Assembly: GCA_018266755.1 (NCBI GenBank)
Contig: JAFDZW010000005.1
Location: 372,001 to 436,000, forward strand
Reading direction: 5' to 3'
Source of the DNA: Bacteroidota bacterium
Lineage (GTDB): Bacteria; Bacteroidota; Ignavibacteria; Palsa-1295
DNA: 64,000 bases
The stretch's first letter is position 1. Each line of letters begins with the position of its first letter. The translations under genes and the position numbers were made by a program. Under the pieces are notes generated by a model. It searched no databases. It was given only the letters and a program-made list of their open reading frames with translations, and was not told the DNA's origin. Of this stretch, positions 1 to 8,478 are shown piece by piece.

Positions 1-2
1 AT

Positions 3-281
3 TGGAACGGCGAATTCAGGATGCTTCGGATCGCCGAAACAGCGGTGCTATTCGTGACGGTGACCCTCCTATGGATCTACTCGACGCGGATCACCTCGAG
101 AATGGATGAATTGAAACAGACGATTGGCGATTTCGACCACCCGAGAGAAGAAGTGACCTATGTCCAGGCCAAGGCCGAGTTCGACGATCTGCACAAACTC
201 TACACCAAGCTCGTCGGTGCGAATATGATCCTCATCACATCGGCATTTGTACTGTCGATCGTCAATACCCGGCAAGGCTAG
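3..281 (+). CDS. C-terminal part of a small membrane protein (partial)
   Basis: The reading frame is open to the left edge, so this may be the end of a longer protein; the first ATG inside the window is at 21. From that ATG there are 86 residues: a hydrophobic helix (about residues 7-20), an acidic/basic middle segment, and a second hydrophobic helix near the C-terminus (about 66-82). The arrangement of an LHKLYTKLVGANM stretch leading into a final helix is reminiscent of DUF4149-type membrane proteins, but I cannot confirm this. It ends two bases before the stop of the convergent zinc-ribbon gene. Function unknown. Confidence 0.5.
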   Translation, partial: WNGEFRMLRIAETAVLFVTVTLLWIYSTRITSRMDELKQTIGDFDHPREEVTYVQAKAEFDDLHKLYTKLVGANMILITSAFVLSIVNTRQG

Positions 282-283
282 GC

Positions 284-457
284 TCAGAGTTCGATCTTGA
301 CCGTAAAATCACGGCCACAATTGGAGCACTTGTAGACCACAGTAATCCAATTGTTGAGTTCGTCATACATGAGCTCGTAAAGTTCTCCCCCACAATCTCT
401 ATAAATGCATTTGGCAAGTTCGACGTCGTATTTGCGTTCTGGTAGTTGGTCATTCAT
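284..457 (-). CDS. 57-residue zinc-ribbon protein overlapping the bchH 3' end
   Basis: ATG at 457, stop at 284-286, giving 57 residues. The product has two cysteine pairs: C-x4-C-G-G (residues 17-24, sequence CIYRDCGG) and C-x2-C-G (residues 44-48, CSNCG). They are about 22 residues apart and separated by an acidic/aromatic segment, which is a classic small zinc-ribbon layout. The start codon lies inside the last codons of bchH (ATGAATGA context, 8-base overlap), so the two genes are very probably translationally coupled. A 63-codon ORF in a neighbouring frame (start 453) has no such motif and is its shadow. The role is unknown; its place as last gene of the chelatase operon suggests an accessory or regulatory function. 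Confidence 0.75.
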   Translation of the reverse strand: MNDQLPERKYDVELAKCIYRDCGGELYELMYDELNNWITVVYKCSNCGRDFTVKIEL

Positions 458-3400
458 TGGCAATTCCCTCGATCATGTGTTCAACAGCGTTAGCAGCATC
501 GTCAAGCTGCTGTAGCCGCTCGGCCGATGCATCCCAATATCCTCGGTCATGGGCCTCGAACAAACGCTGCGTCATAGCGTGGAACGAGTCAGGGTTGGCT
601 CGGCGCATGCGTTGCTGCATTTGTTCGTCGGCAACAAAGGTATCATGGACCTCATCGTAAAACCACGACGGGACGGCATTGGCAGTGGCTGACCACCCGT
701 AGTTATAATCCAGACGCTTCTTTATTTCCTCGACGCCTTCATATCCATGAGCGAGCATCGCCTCGTACCATTTCGGATTCAGCGTCTTGGTTCGGGCTTC
801 GAGTTGCACGGTTTCCGGCAATGACCGCACAACGGGCGTTGCTGTCGTCGTGTCGGCAACATATGCCGCCGGCGCGGAGCCTCGTGTGACTGCTGCAAGA
901 TTGGTCAGCCCTCCGAGATACTCGTAGTAATGGTCGACATCGGAAATCCCGATCTCGGACGAGTCCAGGTTCTGATAGGTCATGTCGATGTACGACGCAA
1001 GCGACTGCAGGACAGCCGTCGCAGCAGCCTCATCACGATGCTTCCCGAAACTGTATCCCTTGCGTTTGGCAAAGATGGATGCAAGATCGGATTGCTCGTT
1101 CCAGTTACCCGACATCACCATATAATCGACATTGGTCCCGTACGAACCGCTCGCGTTTGAAAACACTCGATAGGCCGATGCTTCGACATCGGTACCGCGG
1201 GACTGAAGCTCGAGCGTGTGTTTTCGGACAAAGTTTTGATCGATGGGCTCATCAAGTGTTGCGACAAGTCGGACGGCTGCATCGAGCATACCCATGTGAT
1301 GGGCGAACATATCACGGAAAATGCCGCTAACGGTCATGACGACGTCAATGCGTGGGCGCCCGAGTTGTTCGATGGGAATAACGTGCAGTCTGGTCATATT
1401 CCCAAGCGCATCGGGACGGGGTTCGACGCCAAGAAGATGGTAAGCTTGCGCGATGGCCTCGCCGCCGGTTTTGATATTATCGAGCCCCCACAACACAAGG
1501 CCGATACACTCCGGAAGCCTGCCATCATTATCACGGATCGCCCGATCGAGGAGCTGCTTAACCGTCGTAGCGGCCAATGTGATCGCAACCGGCGACGGCA
1601 TCGCAAGAGGGTTTAACGATGTAATATTCCGACCGACCGGTAATGCAGCAGGTACACGGAGCAAGTCACCTCCAGGCCCAGGTGGGGTATACTGGCCGCT
1701 CAGCGCCGCAACGAGAGGCCTGATTTCGTCGGATTCAACAAGGCGGTCAACGACATCCGACAGAAAACGAATGGATGTCGCGACTTCATCCCGGTTACCT
1801 TTTGTCGAGTTCGCCGCCCCAAGCGTTAGTGCGGCGTCACGACCATCGTCGAGCAGGGCTTCGATGATCTGCGGAGCAGTCGGCACAAGATCGTGTAGTG
1901 CGGCGATGCCTAATTCCGGGCGCTCGAACTTTGCCAGTTCTTCCAATAGATCCTGTTGTACAGCTCGCACCGGTGTTTGCCCGATAATACGCAATCCGAG
2001 CGGAATCAGACGATCACGTATTTCCGCGAGTCTGTCTTCAATTGAATCAACCGTATCGTGAAATGGAAGCTCGTTTGAAACGCTAATGTGACATTCATTA
2101 GCCTTTTCTACGATACTCGACCGGATCGAATCGATACGATGCGTATCATTTTTAGCCGCGATACGATACTCATTTATAAGCCCGGATAACTCTTCTAACG
2201 ACTTGTACAGCCCTGCCCGAGCATTGGTTGGTGGTAAATAGCTTACGGTCGTCGCATAGGAACGCCGTTTCGCAATGGCTGCTTCGCTTGGATTGTTGAC
2301 CGAGTATAGATAAACATTTGGCAGATCGTCTACGAGTACCTGGGGCCAGCAGTCGGACGATAATCCGTTATGTTTTCCCGGCATGAACTCGAGGGCTCCG
2401 TGCGTTCCGAAATGCACGACAGCGTCTGCACCAAAGAGATGATTGATATATGCATAGAAGGCGAGAAACCCGTGATGCGGTGTCGCATTCTTTGTGAACA
2501 GCAGCCGCATCGGATCACCTTCGTAGCCAAATCCTGGCTGAACGCCGACGAAGACGTTTCCGTACTGCTTGCCGAACACTACAAGACTCTCTCCGATGGT
2601 ATTGAGTTCGCCCGGTGGCTCGCCCCATTCCTTCGCCGCCAATTTCCATTGCGGGACCAAACGCTTGTATTCGCCAGTCGAAAGTGTTGCCGCAACATGC
2701 AGTGATGCACCCATCGTCGCATTGCCTTCGACCGATGAGCCAAGGATGTCGTTGAGTAATTCTGTCTTATCGGCCGGAAGTTCGACGTCGTAGCCCTCGC
2801 TCGATAAACGAGTCAGGAGTGCATGGAGTGATGCAAAGACGTCCAGATATGCCGCAGTCCCAACTGCCCCACGTGCGGGTGGGAAACAATACAGTACAAT
2901 TGCGAGACGTTTCGAACGATTCTCTTTCTTGCGCAATTCGATCCATTTCGAAACACGGCGCACCAGCAGAGCAGCATTCTCGGCGATGAGTGTTCTCCCC
3001 TTTTCGCCATCGGTTGCAGCAACCACGATCGGTTCGATGGCACCATCCAGTTCGGTTAATGCGATATTTGTCGCTACCTGAACAGGAGGCAGACCTTCAC
3101 GTGACTGTCGCCAATCGTCAAAGCGTTGATGCGTTAAGGTGATCGCAGAGATGTACGGGACACCGATTTCTGAAAGCAACGATGTGGCCGCCTGTGGCTC
3201 ACTACTGACATGTCCGCCGACGAGTGGAAACCCAGTTAGAGAAACAATACAATCGACGATTGGCCGACCGTTGGTATCGCACAAGAACTCTCGAATCGTC
3301 TTGCGGCCATCGAATGTCTCCGCAAAAATGCACAGTGGTTCGATCTCAGCCCGATCGAACAGTTGGGAAAGCTCGACGATGTACGAAATATCATCGGCTG

Positions 3401-4154
3401 TAACGGCCGCTCTCGGGACAAGCAGTCCAACCCGAGGTCGTTGCCCTTGCAGAATGGATGCTGGAATCGATTGAACAACCACGCCGTACCTCCAATCGAA
3501 AATGCCTTCCGAAGGGAAAATTGTTGGGTGCTCGTACGGAAGTTTTTCGAGTCCAGTCTCCGCTACGCGGAGGATGATTGTGAGCAGCGAGATTGTATTT
3601 GCTTCGCTCGGCTCAAGCCAGGCCAGATAGGATTCGAGATAATACCCCAAACCGCGAAGTGATCCGGGGATGAACTTCAGAAGTTTCGGGGCAAGTGACA
3701 TCAGATCCTTGATCCGCTCCGCAAGAGTATCTTCGTCAACGAGTTTCTGCAGTAATGATCTGAGGCCGGCGATTGACTCGCGTCCCTCGTTTGCAGTATT
3801 CGGTTGTTCAAGTGAGATTTGGCCAAGCGAGAACGCACCGATGCGCATTGCTCGCATGAGTCTACCACTTGAAGAGAACGGAAAGAAGTGATAATTACTG
3901 CTTCGTGCAGCGAGGCTGCGAAGGATTGCATCGGCAATATCCTCGTTGAGGATATGACTCGTTAGTATGACATCTGCGTCGTTAATCGCATCCTGCAGAC
4001 CGTCGAGACCCGAGTGGAGAAGATCCGCCTCGATAAGGATTCGCAGATCAATGTGTGGGGTTCCGAGTTCGGCAGTGAGACGAGCAATTGCCCGATCAAG
4101 GATCGGTCTGCGCGTTCGTTCAAGCGAGATAAGAAGAAGCTTCACCACGCCCAT
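450..4154 (-). CDS. bchH: Magnesium chelatase subunit H (BchH/ChlH family)
   Basis: Large porphyrin-binding subunit that would insert Mg2+ into protoporphyrin IX with BchI and BchD, the first committed step of (bacterio)chlorophyll synthesis. About 1,234 residues, normal for BchH (about 1,200-1,300). The N-terminus fits the DUF3479-like region. Diagnostic BchH/CobN segments follow: FPPARGAVGTAAYLDVF (near residue 440), VGVQPGFGYEGDPMRLLF and HFGTHGALEFMPGKH (near 580-620). The N-terminal domain and the VGTAAYLDVF stretch point to BchH rather than CobN. I start it at the ATG at 4154; an upstream ATG at 4187 is also in frame, and either start overlaps the end of bchD. It is the third chelatase gene in the row and overlaps the next small gene. 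Whether the substrate is truly Mg-protoporphyrin cannot be settled here. Confidence 0.88.
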   Translation of the reverse strand: MGVVKLLLISLERTRRPILDRAIARLTAELGTPHIDLRILIEADLLHSGLDGLQDAINDADVILTSHILNEDIADAILRSLAARSSNYHFFPFSSSGRLMRAMRIGAFSLGQISLEQPNTANEGRESIAGLRSLLQKLVDEDTLAERIKDLMSLAPKLLKFIPGSLRGLGYYLESYLAWLEPSEANTISLLTIILRVAETGLEKLPYEHPTIFPSEGIFDWRYGVVVQSIPASILQGQRPRVGLLVPRAAVTADDISYIVELSQLFDRAEIEPLCIFAETFDGRKTIREFLCDTNGRPIVDCIVSLTGFPLVGGHVSSEPQAATSLLSEIGVPYISAITLTHQRFDDWRQSREGLPPVQVATNIALTELDGAIEPIVVAATDGEKGRTLIAENAALLVRRVSKWIELRKKENRSKRLAIVLYCFPPARGAVGTAAYLDVFASLHALLTRLSSEGYDVELPADKTELLNDILGSSVEGNATMGASLHVAATLSTGEYKRLVPQWKLAAKEWGEPPGELNTIGESLVVFGKQYGNVFVGVQPGFGYEGDPMRLLFTKNATPHHGFLAFYAYINHLFGADAVVHFGTHGALEFMPGKHNGLSSDCWPQVLVDDLPNVYLYSVNNPSEAAIAKRRSYATTVSYLPPTNARAGLYKSLEELSGLINEYRIAAKNDTHRIDSIRSSIVEKANECHISVSNELPFHDTVDSIEDRLAEIRDRLIPLGLRIIGQTPVRAVQQDLLEELAKFERPELGIAALHDLVPTAPQIIEALLDDGRDAALTLGAANSTKGNRDEVATSIRFLSDVVDRLVESDEIRPLVAALSGQYTPPGPGGDLLRVPAALPVGRNITSLNPLAMPSPVAITLAATTVKQLLDRAIRDNDGRLPECIGLVLWGLDNIKTGGEAIAQAYHLLGVEPRPDALGNMTRLHVIPIEQLGRPRIDVVMTVSGIFRDMFAHHMGMLDAAVRLVATLDEPIDQNFVRKHTLELQSRGTDVEASAYRVFSNASGSYGTNVDYMVMSGNWNEQSDLASIFAKRKGYSFGKHRDEAAATAVLQSLASYIDMTYQNLDSSEIGISDVDHYYEYLGGLTNLAAVTRGSAPAAYVADTTTATPVVRSLPETVQLEARTKTLNPKWYEAMLAHGYEGVEEIKKRLDYNYGWSATANAVPSWFYDEVHDTFVADEQMQQRMRRANPDSFHAMTQRLFEAHDRGYWDASAERLQQLDDAANAVEHMIEGIANE

Positions 4155-5541
4155 AGAACGCATACCGAGCCCCCAACGTCTCCGCAAAGCGCTGTGCCTG
4201 TTCGCTCTTGCGAATCAGATCAACGATCTCCACCTGAATTCCTTGTTGATGGAACACGTGGGCGAGCGTATTCAGACGCGCTCCATCAGATCCAATGTTC
4301 CCTTTTCCGTCGGTAACAATTATTGTCCGAGTCTCAGACGAACCATTGCGCTTCGTATGCTCCGACGCAACGACGAGTGCTTGTTCAAGCGCAGGAATAA
4401 GAGGGGTCGCGCCACCCGTTGGAAGCGACCGAAGAACCGCGTGCGCACGCGCCACACTTCGCGTCGGTGGCAATGCGATTTGCGCAGAAAGGCCCCGGGC
4501 AATAATAATCGCTACCTCATTGCGGTGCCGATACGATTGACGCAACAGACTATCGACCAGTCCCTTTGCAAATCGTATGCGCGAGGACGCCGCCATACTT
4601 CCACTCGAGTCTATGATGACAATATTGAGCGTTCTGGAAGTCGACTTAAACGGGTAGCGGCGAATGTCATCTGCTTCCAGATACAGAGCCTTCGCAGAAC
4701 TCTCATTCTGTCGACGCACAGTCTGGTACGGGGCAGCAGCCATCATCGTATGATATAATGAAAACCGCCCGCGATTGGTAGCCCGTACTCGTGAACGTTC
4801 GGCCGAGCGCGATACTCTCCCCTGCTTTGCCGGGGCATGACCGGTTGTCCTGCTCCGGATTGGCTTCTGCTCGACTCTTGGGAGAACGCGGAATTCCAAT
4901 GGCAACGATTCAAAGATTTGCTGCAGTGTGTCTTGTGGCGTTGCTGCCTGATCGCTTTCAGCCCCCGAGTTTTGTGCAGAATTCTGATTGGGATTGGACT
5001 GACGGATACCCTGTAGGATTATATGCGGAAGTACGATGTAGCGCATGATATCGGAGTCGTGTACGCCGTTTCGTCTGGCACGCAAGACGGCCGTATCAAC
5101 GGCACTCGATGCAATTCGAGCTCCGAGTTCTTCGGGGTTGATGTCGAATGGGATTTCTACATTCACGATGGATACGTCGAATACCAGATCGATCTTCTTT
5201 GCGTAACCCCGGAGGTATTCGTAGTCCGCAGAACCAACAACAAGCACTGCGTCCGACTCTTGCGATGTACGAACGATGCTACTGAGCATTGCCGATGTGA
5301 TTGCCGAGACGTCGGCGACAACAACGACGTCCCCTGGTGCGACATTCGAGAAAATAGCATCAAGCTCCTGCTCAGTCTGGCTAGGTGAGATACGTTTACT
5401 TCGCCTATGAAGACTCGTTGCTATCTGGTGTGCAAGATCAAGTGTGGCGGATCGTGTATCGGCATCGATCACCACGATCAACCAACCGCGTGATAGTGTA
5501 AGCAGGGAATGTATCTCTGGAGGAAATCCGGCAGCACTCAT
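4120..5541 (-). CDS. bchD: Magnesium chelatase subunit D, short form (BchD)
   Basis: Adaptor subunit that links the BchI AAA+ motor to BchH. It has 473 residues, clearly shorter than usual BchD (about 560-680). The N-terminal ~180 residues look like a degenerate AAA+ module without a recognisable Walker A loop. Residues about 180-265 form a polar, Gln/Asn/Arg-rich linker, and the C-terminal half is a von Willebrand A domain with the metal site DSSGS at 311-315. The stretches leading into it (LEADDIRRYPFKS) and out of it (LPPTRSVARAHAVLRSLPTGGATPL, given here only to mark the region) match BchD well. Its start overlaps the bchI stop by four bases (ATGA), and its 3' end overlaps bchH. Confidence 0.85.
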   Translation of the reverse strand: MSAAGFPPEIHSLLTLSRGWLIVVIDADTRSATLDLAHQIATSLHRRSKRISPSQTEQELDAIFSNVAPGDVVVVADVSAITSAMLSSIVRTSQESDAVLVVGSADYEYLRGYAKKIDLVFDVSIVNVEIPFDINPEELGARIASSAVDTAVLRARRNGVHDSDIMRYIVLPHIILQGIRQSNPNQNSAQNSGAESDQAATPQDTLQQIFESLPLEFRVLPRVEQKPIRSRTTGHAPAKQGRVSRSAERSRVRATNRGRFSLYHTMMAAAPYQTVRRQNESSAKALYLEADDIRRYPFKSTSRTLNIVIIDSSGSMAASSRIRFAKGLVDSLLRQSYRHRNEVAIIIARGLSAQIALPPTRSVARAHAVLRSLPTGGATPLIPALEQALVVASEHTKRNGSSETRTIIVTDGKGNIGSDGARLNTLAHVFHQQGIQVEIVDLIRKSEQAQRFAETLGARYAFYGRGEASSYLA

Positions 5542-6602
5542 AGCGACGCAAGCGCCTCTTCAATCTTGGTCTCTGGCGCGATGGGGTCGAACGGGGCTTT
5601 CCGAAGCCGGTGTAACAGGCACATCACCGCAACGTCGTCGATATCGTCAGGCTCGACGATCGATCGTCCTTCGAATGCCACCAACGCTCGTGCAGCTCGC
5701 ACGAGAGCAAGCTCGCCACGATGACCTTCTAATTGTAGCGTACTGCAAATACGCGACGCTCGTTCTAGGGCGGAATCCGGAAGAACGATAGTTCCAAGCA
5801 GTTGCATCGCTGCGACAATCCGCGAGCGAAGCTCGTCCGTTTGATGGAGGAATCTTGATACAAACTCCGTCGGATCGTCTTCAAAGGCAAGTCTGCGGCG
5901 TACCACTTCAACGCGATCTTCGACCGAATCTTCCTTCTGCAGAAAAACGGCAAGGCCGAAACGATCGAGCAATTGTGGCCGCAACTCACCCTCTTCCGGA
6001 TTACAGGACCCTACAAGAACAATATCAGCCGGATGCTTCACCGAAAGCCCCTCACGCTCGACGATATTTTCCTTGCTTGCGAGCACATCGAGAAGCACAT
6101 CGACGAGCGAATCTTCAAGAAGATTTACCTCATCGATGTATAAAATACCCCGGTGCGCTTTCGCAAGTAATCCCGGATCAAATACCCGCTCGCCGGTCTT
6201 AATCGCCGACTCAAGATGAATTGAACCGAGGAGCCGATCTTCGGTCGCGCCAAGCGGCAGATCGACAAGCGGACGCTGGACCATCACGGTCTTCCCTTCG
6301 CTGCGGAAGGTACAGTTCTCTACAGGACAATTGCCTTCGCCAAGAACACAACCAAACGAACAACCCTCAATGCTTTCTATATCGGGAAGGACTTCGCGCA
6401 GCGAACGCACCGCCGTTGATTTTCCAGTGCCGCGTTCGCCAAAGAGGAGCACCCCGCCGATCCCCGGATCGATCGCCGCGAGGATCAGGGCACGCTTCAT
6501 CGACTCCTGGGCGACAAGTGCAACAAACGGGAAAGTGCTTCGCTTTCGGGGTGGCGTTTGCTTACGGGTGATCGGCGTATTCGATAGCGTTGGTTCGAGC
6601 AT
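5538..6602 (-). CDS. bchI: Magnesium chelatase ATPase subunit I (BchI)
   Basis: AAA+ ATPase that drives Mg insertion. It has 354 residues, typical for the family. Walker A is GERGTGKST at residues 55-63, Walker B is GILYIDEVN, followed by LLEDSLVDVLLDVLAS, the conserved BchI ring interface. The sensor/arginine-finger region SCNPEEGELRPQLLDRFGL is intact. The insert after helix 1 contains four cysteines (C-x3-C-x7-C-x4-C), like the Cys-rich loop of some proteobacterial BchI. It is the first chelatase gene in transcription order, with bchD following in an ATGA overlap. The 38-base gap to the preceding small membrane gene suggests shared transcription with the Rieske/cytochrome b genes. Confidence 0.9.
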   Translation of the reverse strand: MLEPTLSNTPITRKQTPPRKRSTFPFVALVAQESMKRALILAAIDPGIGGVLLFGERGTGKSTAVRSLREVLPDIESIEGCSFGCVLGEGNCPVENCTFRSEGKTVMVQRPLVDLPLGATEDRLLGSIHLESAIKTGERVFDPGLLAKAHRGILYIDEVNLLEDSLVDVLLDVLASKENIVEREGLSVKHPADIVLVGSCNPEEGELRPQLLDRFGLAVFLQKEDSVEDRVEVVRRRLAFEDDPTEFVSRFLHQTDELRSRIVAAMQLLGTIVLPDSALERASRICSTLQLEGHRGELALVRAARALVAFEGRSIVEPDDIDDVAVMCLLHRLRKAPFDPIAPETKIEEALASL

Positions 6603-6640
6603 CGGGGTCTAAACGAATGCTCACGAATGGAAGTGCCATC

Positions 6641-6889
6641 TCAGCTTCTTGCTCGTCTGGCAACGATACTACGACGCCATAGGAATAAGGTGAGAACGAG
6701 AAGGAGGATCGCTGCGAGAAACAAGCACAGGCCAGTGAGATCATCCATGCCGAGCGGCCCCATATGCGGCCCAGCACCGAGCGAATCCGTTACGGAAGTG
6801 GAATCTGAGCCGACGCCGAGCGAATCAGACGCCGATGCAACTACCGGAATAGAAAGCAACGTAAGTATATATGTTATCTTACTTTGCAT
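6641..6889 (-). CDS. Small signal-anchored membrane protein between petB and bchI
   Basis: 82 residues from the ATG at 6889; an in-frame ATG at 6913 would add eight residues. There is a hydrophobic signal-like N-terminus (about residues 5-20, ending VVASA), then a Ser/Asp/Gly-rich stretch with a repeated DSLG element, and one strong C-terminal membrane helix (about 53-72) followed by a basic tail (RRSIVARRARS). This gives a type I topology with a short exported part. It overlaps the end of the cytochrome b gene by 11 bases and precedes bchI by 38. I recognise no family. Its position suggests a small accessory subunit of the cytochrome complex or of the chelatase membrane association; this is inference only. 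Confidence 0.55.
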   Translation of the reverse strand: MQSKITYILTLLSIPVVASASDSLGVGSDSTSVTDSLGAGPHMGPLGMDDLTGLCLFLAAILLLVLTLFLWRRSIVARRARS

Positions 6890-7985
6890 GAGCTGAATCC
6901 GTCGTTGTAGCATGTACCCCTACGGGGGCTTCGACTCTCTCCTGGGAAACCGAGACATATGCCCACGCAGTCATGGCTGTCATGTATACAATGGCTACGA
7001 TTCCAATCCAAGTAAACAACGGGCTGCGTTGTTCACGATCTGCTTTTTTATCGAGCCATGGGATCGTCGTCCAGAACACAGCAACAAGCACGAACCCAAT
7101 CACGACCAACCATTCCGGCAACAACTTCAACGTCTGGAACAGAAACATGAAATACCACTCAGGATGAACACCAGCCGGCGGTTCGCTCGGATTTGCAATG
7201 TCATACGCTTTTCCCAGGCCCCACGGGTAGATCACTGCAATTGCAACCAATATGCCGAAGCCGATCAACCAGACCATCATTTCCTTGATGAGGTAGTCCG
7301 GAAAATACCGCGTCTCCCCTTTGACCTCGGTACCGACAGGCGAACTGCTTCCGAAAAGCAGCATCAAACCAACATGAAGGAGTACGAACAGAATTGATAA
7401 TACTGGGAGTACACCGACATGCAATGCGAACGACCGAGTGAGCGTCGCACCGTTTACATCAGCCGCTCCTTTAATCAACGCAGAAATGATATCACCGACA
7501 AATGGGACCGCCTTGGGCACTTCGGTCCCGATCTTGGTTGCGAAATATGCGGTTTCGTCCCAGGGCAACAAATATCCCGTAAAGCCGAAGCCAAGCATCA
7601 ATGCAAGCAGGATCATCCCAGTGACCCACAGTATTCGTCTCGGTGCGCGATATGCTTTCATCAGCATCGCGCTAAACATGTGAATAAATGCCGTAAGAAC
7701 GAGTGCATTTGCACTCCACGAATGCAGCGAACGGATCAGCCAACCGAACGGCACTTCGTTCACGATACGTGTAATACTCTTATGTGCAGCTTCTACCGTC
7801 GGTTGATAATAGAACAGAAGCAGAACCCCGGTAACGATCTGAACAATAAAGAAGAGGATACACAAGCCGCCCATGTAATACCACACCGACGACTTGTGTT
7901 GCGGCACCACTTTTCGCTTGACAACCTCGAAGGTCTCACGCAGATGCAGCGCGTCGATAAGCGAACGATTGTTCGTCGTACTCAT
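6879..7985 (-). CDS. petB: Cytochrome b of a Rieske/cytochrome b (bc-type) complex
   Basis: Membrane subunit of quinol:cytochrome c oxidoreductase, which binds two b hemes and the quinol. It has 368 residues from the ATG at 7985, which overlaps the Rieske stop by four bases; the longer open frame running back into the Rieske gene is not needed. Heme ligand histidines occur as two pairs (RSLHSW ... AFIHMF and FALHVGV ... VLLHVGL). The Qo-site PEWY motif is present (HPEWYFMFLFQTLK), so the subunit IV part is fused as in green sulfur bacteria. Eight or so hydrophobic helices are visible. No cytochrome c1 gene is adjacent, as in Chlorobi. Confidence 0.93.
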   Translation of the reverse strand: MSTTNNRSLIDALHLRETFEVVKRKVVPQHKSSVWYYMGGLCILFFIVQIVTGVLLLFYYQPTVEAAHKSITRIVNEVPFGWLIRSLHSWSANALVLTAFIHMFSAMLMKAYRAPRRILWVTGMILLALMLGFGFTGYLLPWDETAYFATKIGTEVPKAVPFVGDIISALIKGAADVNGATLTRSFALHVGVLPVLSILFVLLHVGLMLLFGSSSPVGTEVKGETRYFPDYLIKEMMVWLIGFGILVAIAVIYPWGLGKAYDIANPSEPPAGVHPEWYFMFLFQTLKLLPEWLVVIGFVLVAVFWTTIPWLDKKADREQRSPLFTWIGIVAIVYMTAMTAWAYVSVSQERVEAPVGVHATTTDSAHAK

Positions 7986-8452
7986 GACGTTTTCGCCTTC
8001 GGAATTAGTGTAACGTCCAGCTTGCCGTCCTTCTGGACGATTGTCAGCTCGGTCAACGGAGATTTCGGTCTGGTACCGGGTACGTTCACGCCGTTGGCAT
8101 CGTAGCGGCCGTGATGACACTTACAATAAAACCCCGGAACATCGGGTTGGTATGACACCGTACAGCCAAGATGCGTACACTTTGCATCAAATGCACGAAT
8201 GCCGTTGTCCGGTTGAAAAATGACGAGAACAGGTTCGTCGTTGATGTCGAGAAGCTTTGAGGGATGCTCGGCACTTACCTCGTTCGGCTCGATCATGACA
8301 TCCTTTGCTCCACCCGAGCTCTGATATCCGAGATAGCGACCGACGGCATAGAGGATCGGCGCGATCACTGCACTGATACTCACGCCAAGCATCGCCCGAA
8401 TGATCGAGCGACGCTTGGCTTGTGCTTTTGAATTTTGCAACGGCTCACTCAT
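7982..8452 (-). CDS. petC: Rieske 2Fe-2S protein of the quinol oxidoreductase
   Basis: 156 residues. The N-terminal basic segment followed by one membrane helix (about residues 18-42) fits a Tat-type uncleaved anchor, though I see only a loose basic motif. The cluster motifs are CTHLGC and CKCHHG about 20 residues apart, supplying two Cys and two His ligands. The protein carries electrons from quinol at the cytochrome b Qo site to a periplasmic cytochrome c. It directly precedes and overlaps petB (ATGA), and lies 26 bases after the aldehyde dehydrogenase gene, so it may be co-transcribed with the upstream genes. Menaquinone is the likely donor given the quinone genes at 57-60 kb (inference). 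Confidence 0.93.
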   Translation of the reverse strand: MSEPLQNSKAQAKRRSIIRAMLGVSISAVIAPILYAVGRYLGYQSSGGAKDVMIEPNEVSAEHPSKLLDINDEPVLVIFQPDNGIRAFDAKCTHLGCTVSYQPDVPGFYCKCHHGRYDANGVNVPGTRPKSPLTELTIVQKDGKLDVTLIPKAKTS

Positions 8453-8478
8453 CGCAGTGGCGCCGAATGTTGGTGGAC

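Noticed and set aside
262-453. 63-codon frame at the end of bchH starting with an ATGA overlap
   Set aside because: The +2 frame from 457 encodes a zinc ribbon with four cysteines; this frame has no motif and low-quality composition.
450-6602. Cobaltochelatase CobN/ChlI/ChlD instead of magnesium chelatase
   Set aside because: The N-terminal DUF3479-like region and several BchH-specific segments argue for BchH, but I cannot exclude another metal; kept as a caveat rather than a call.
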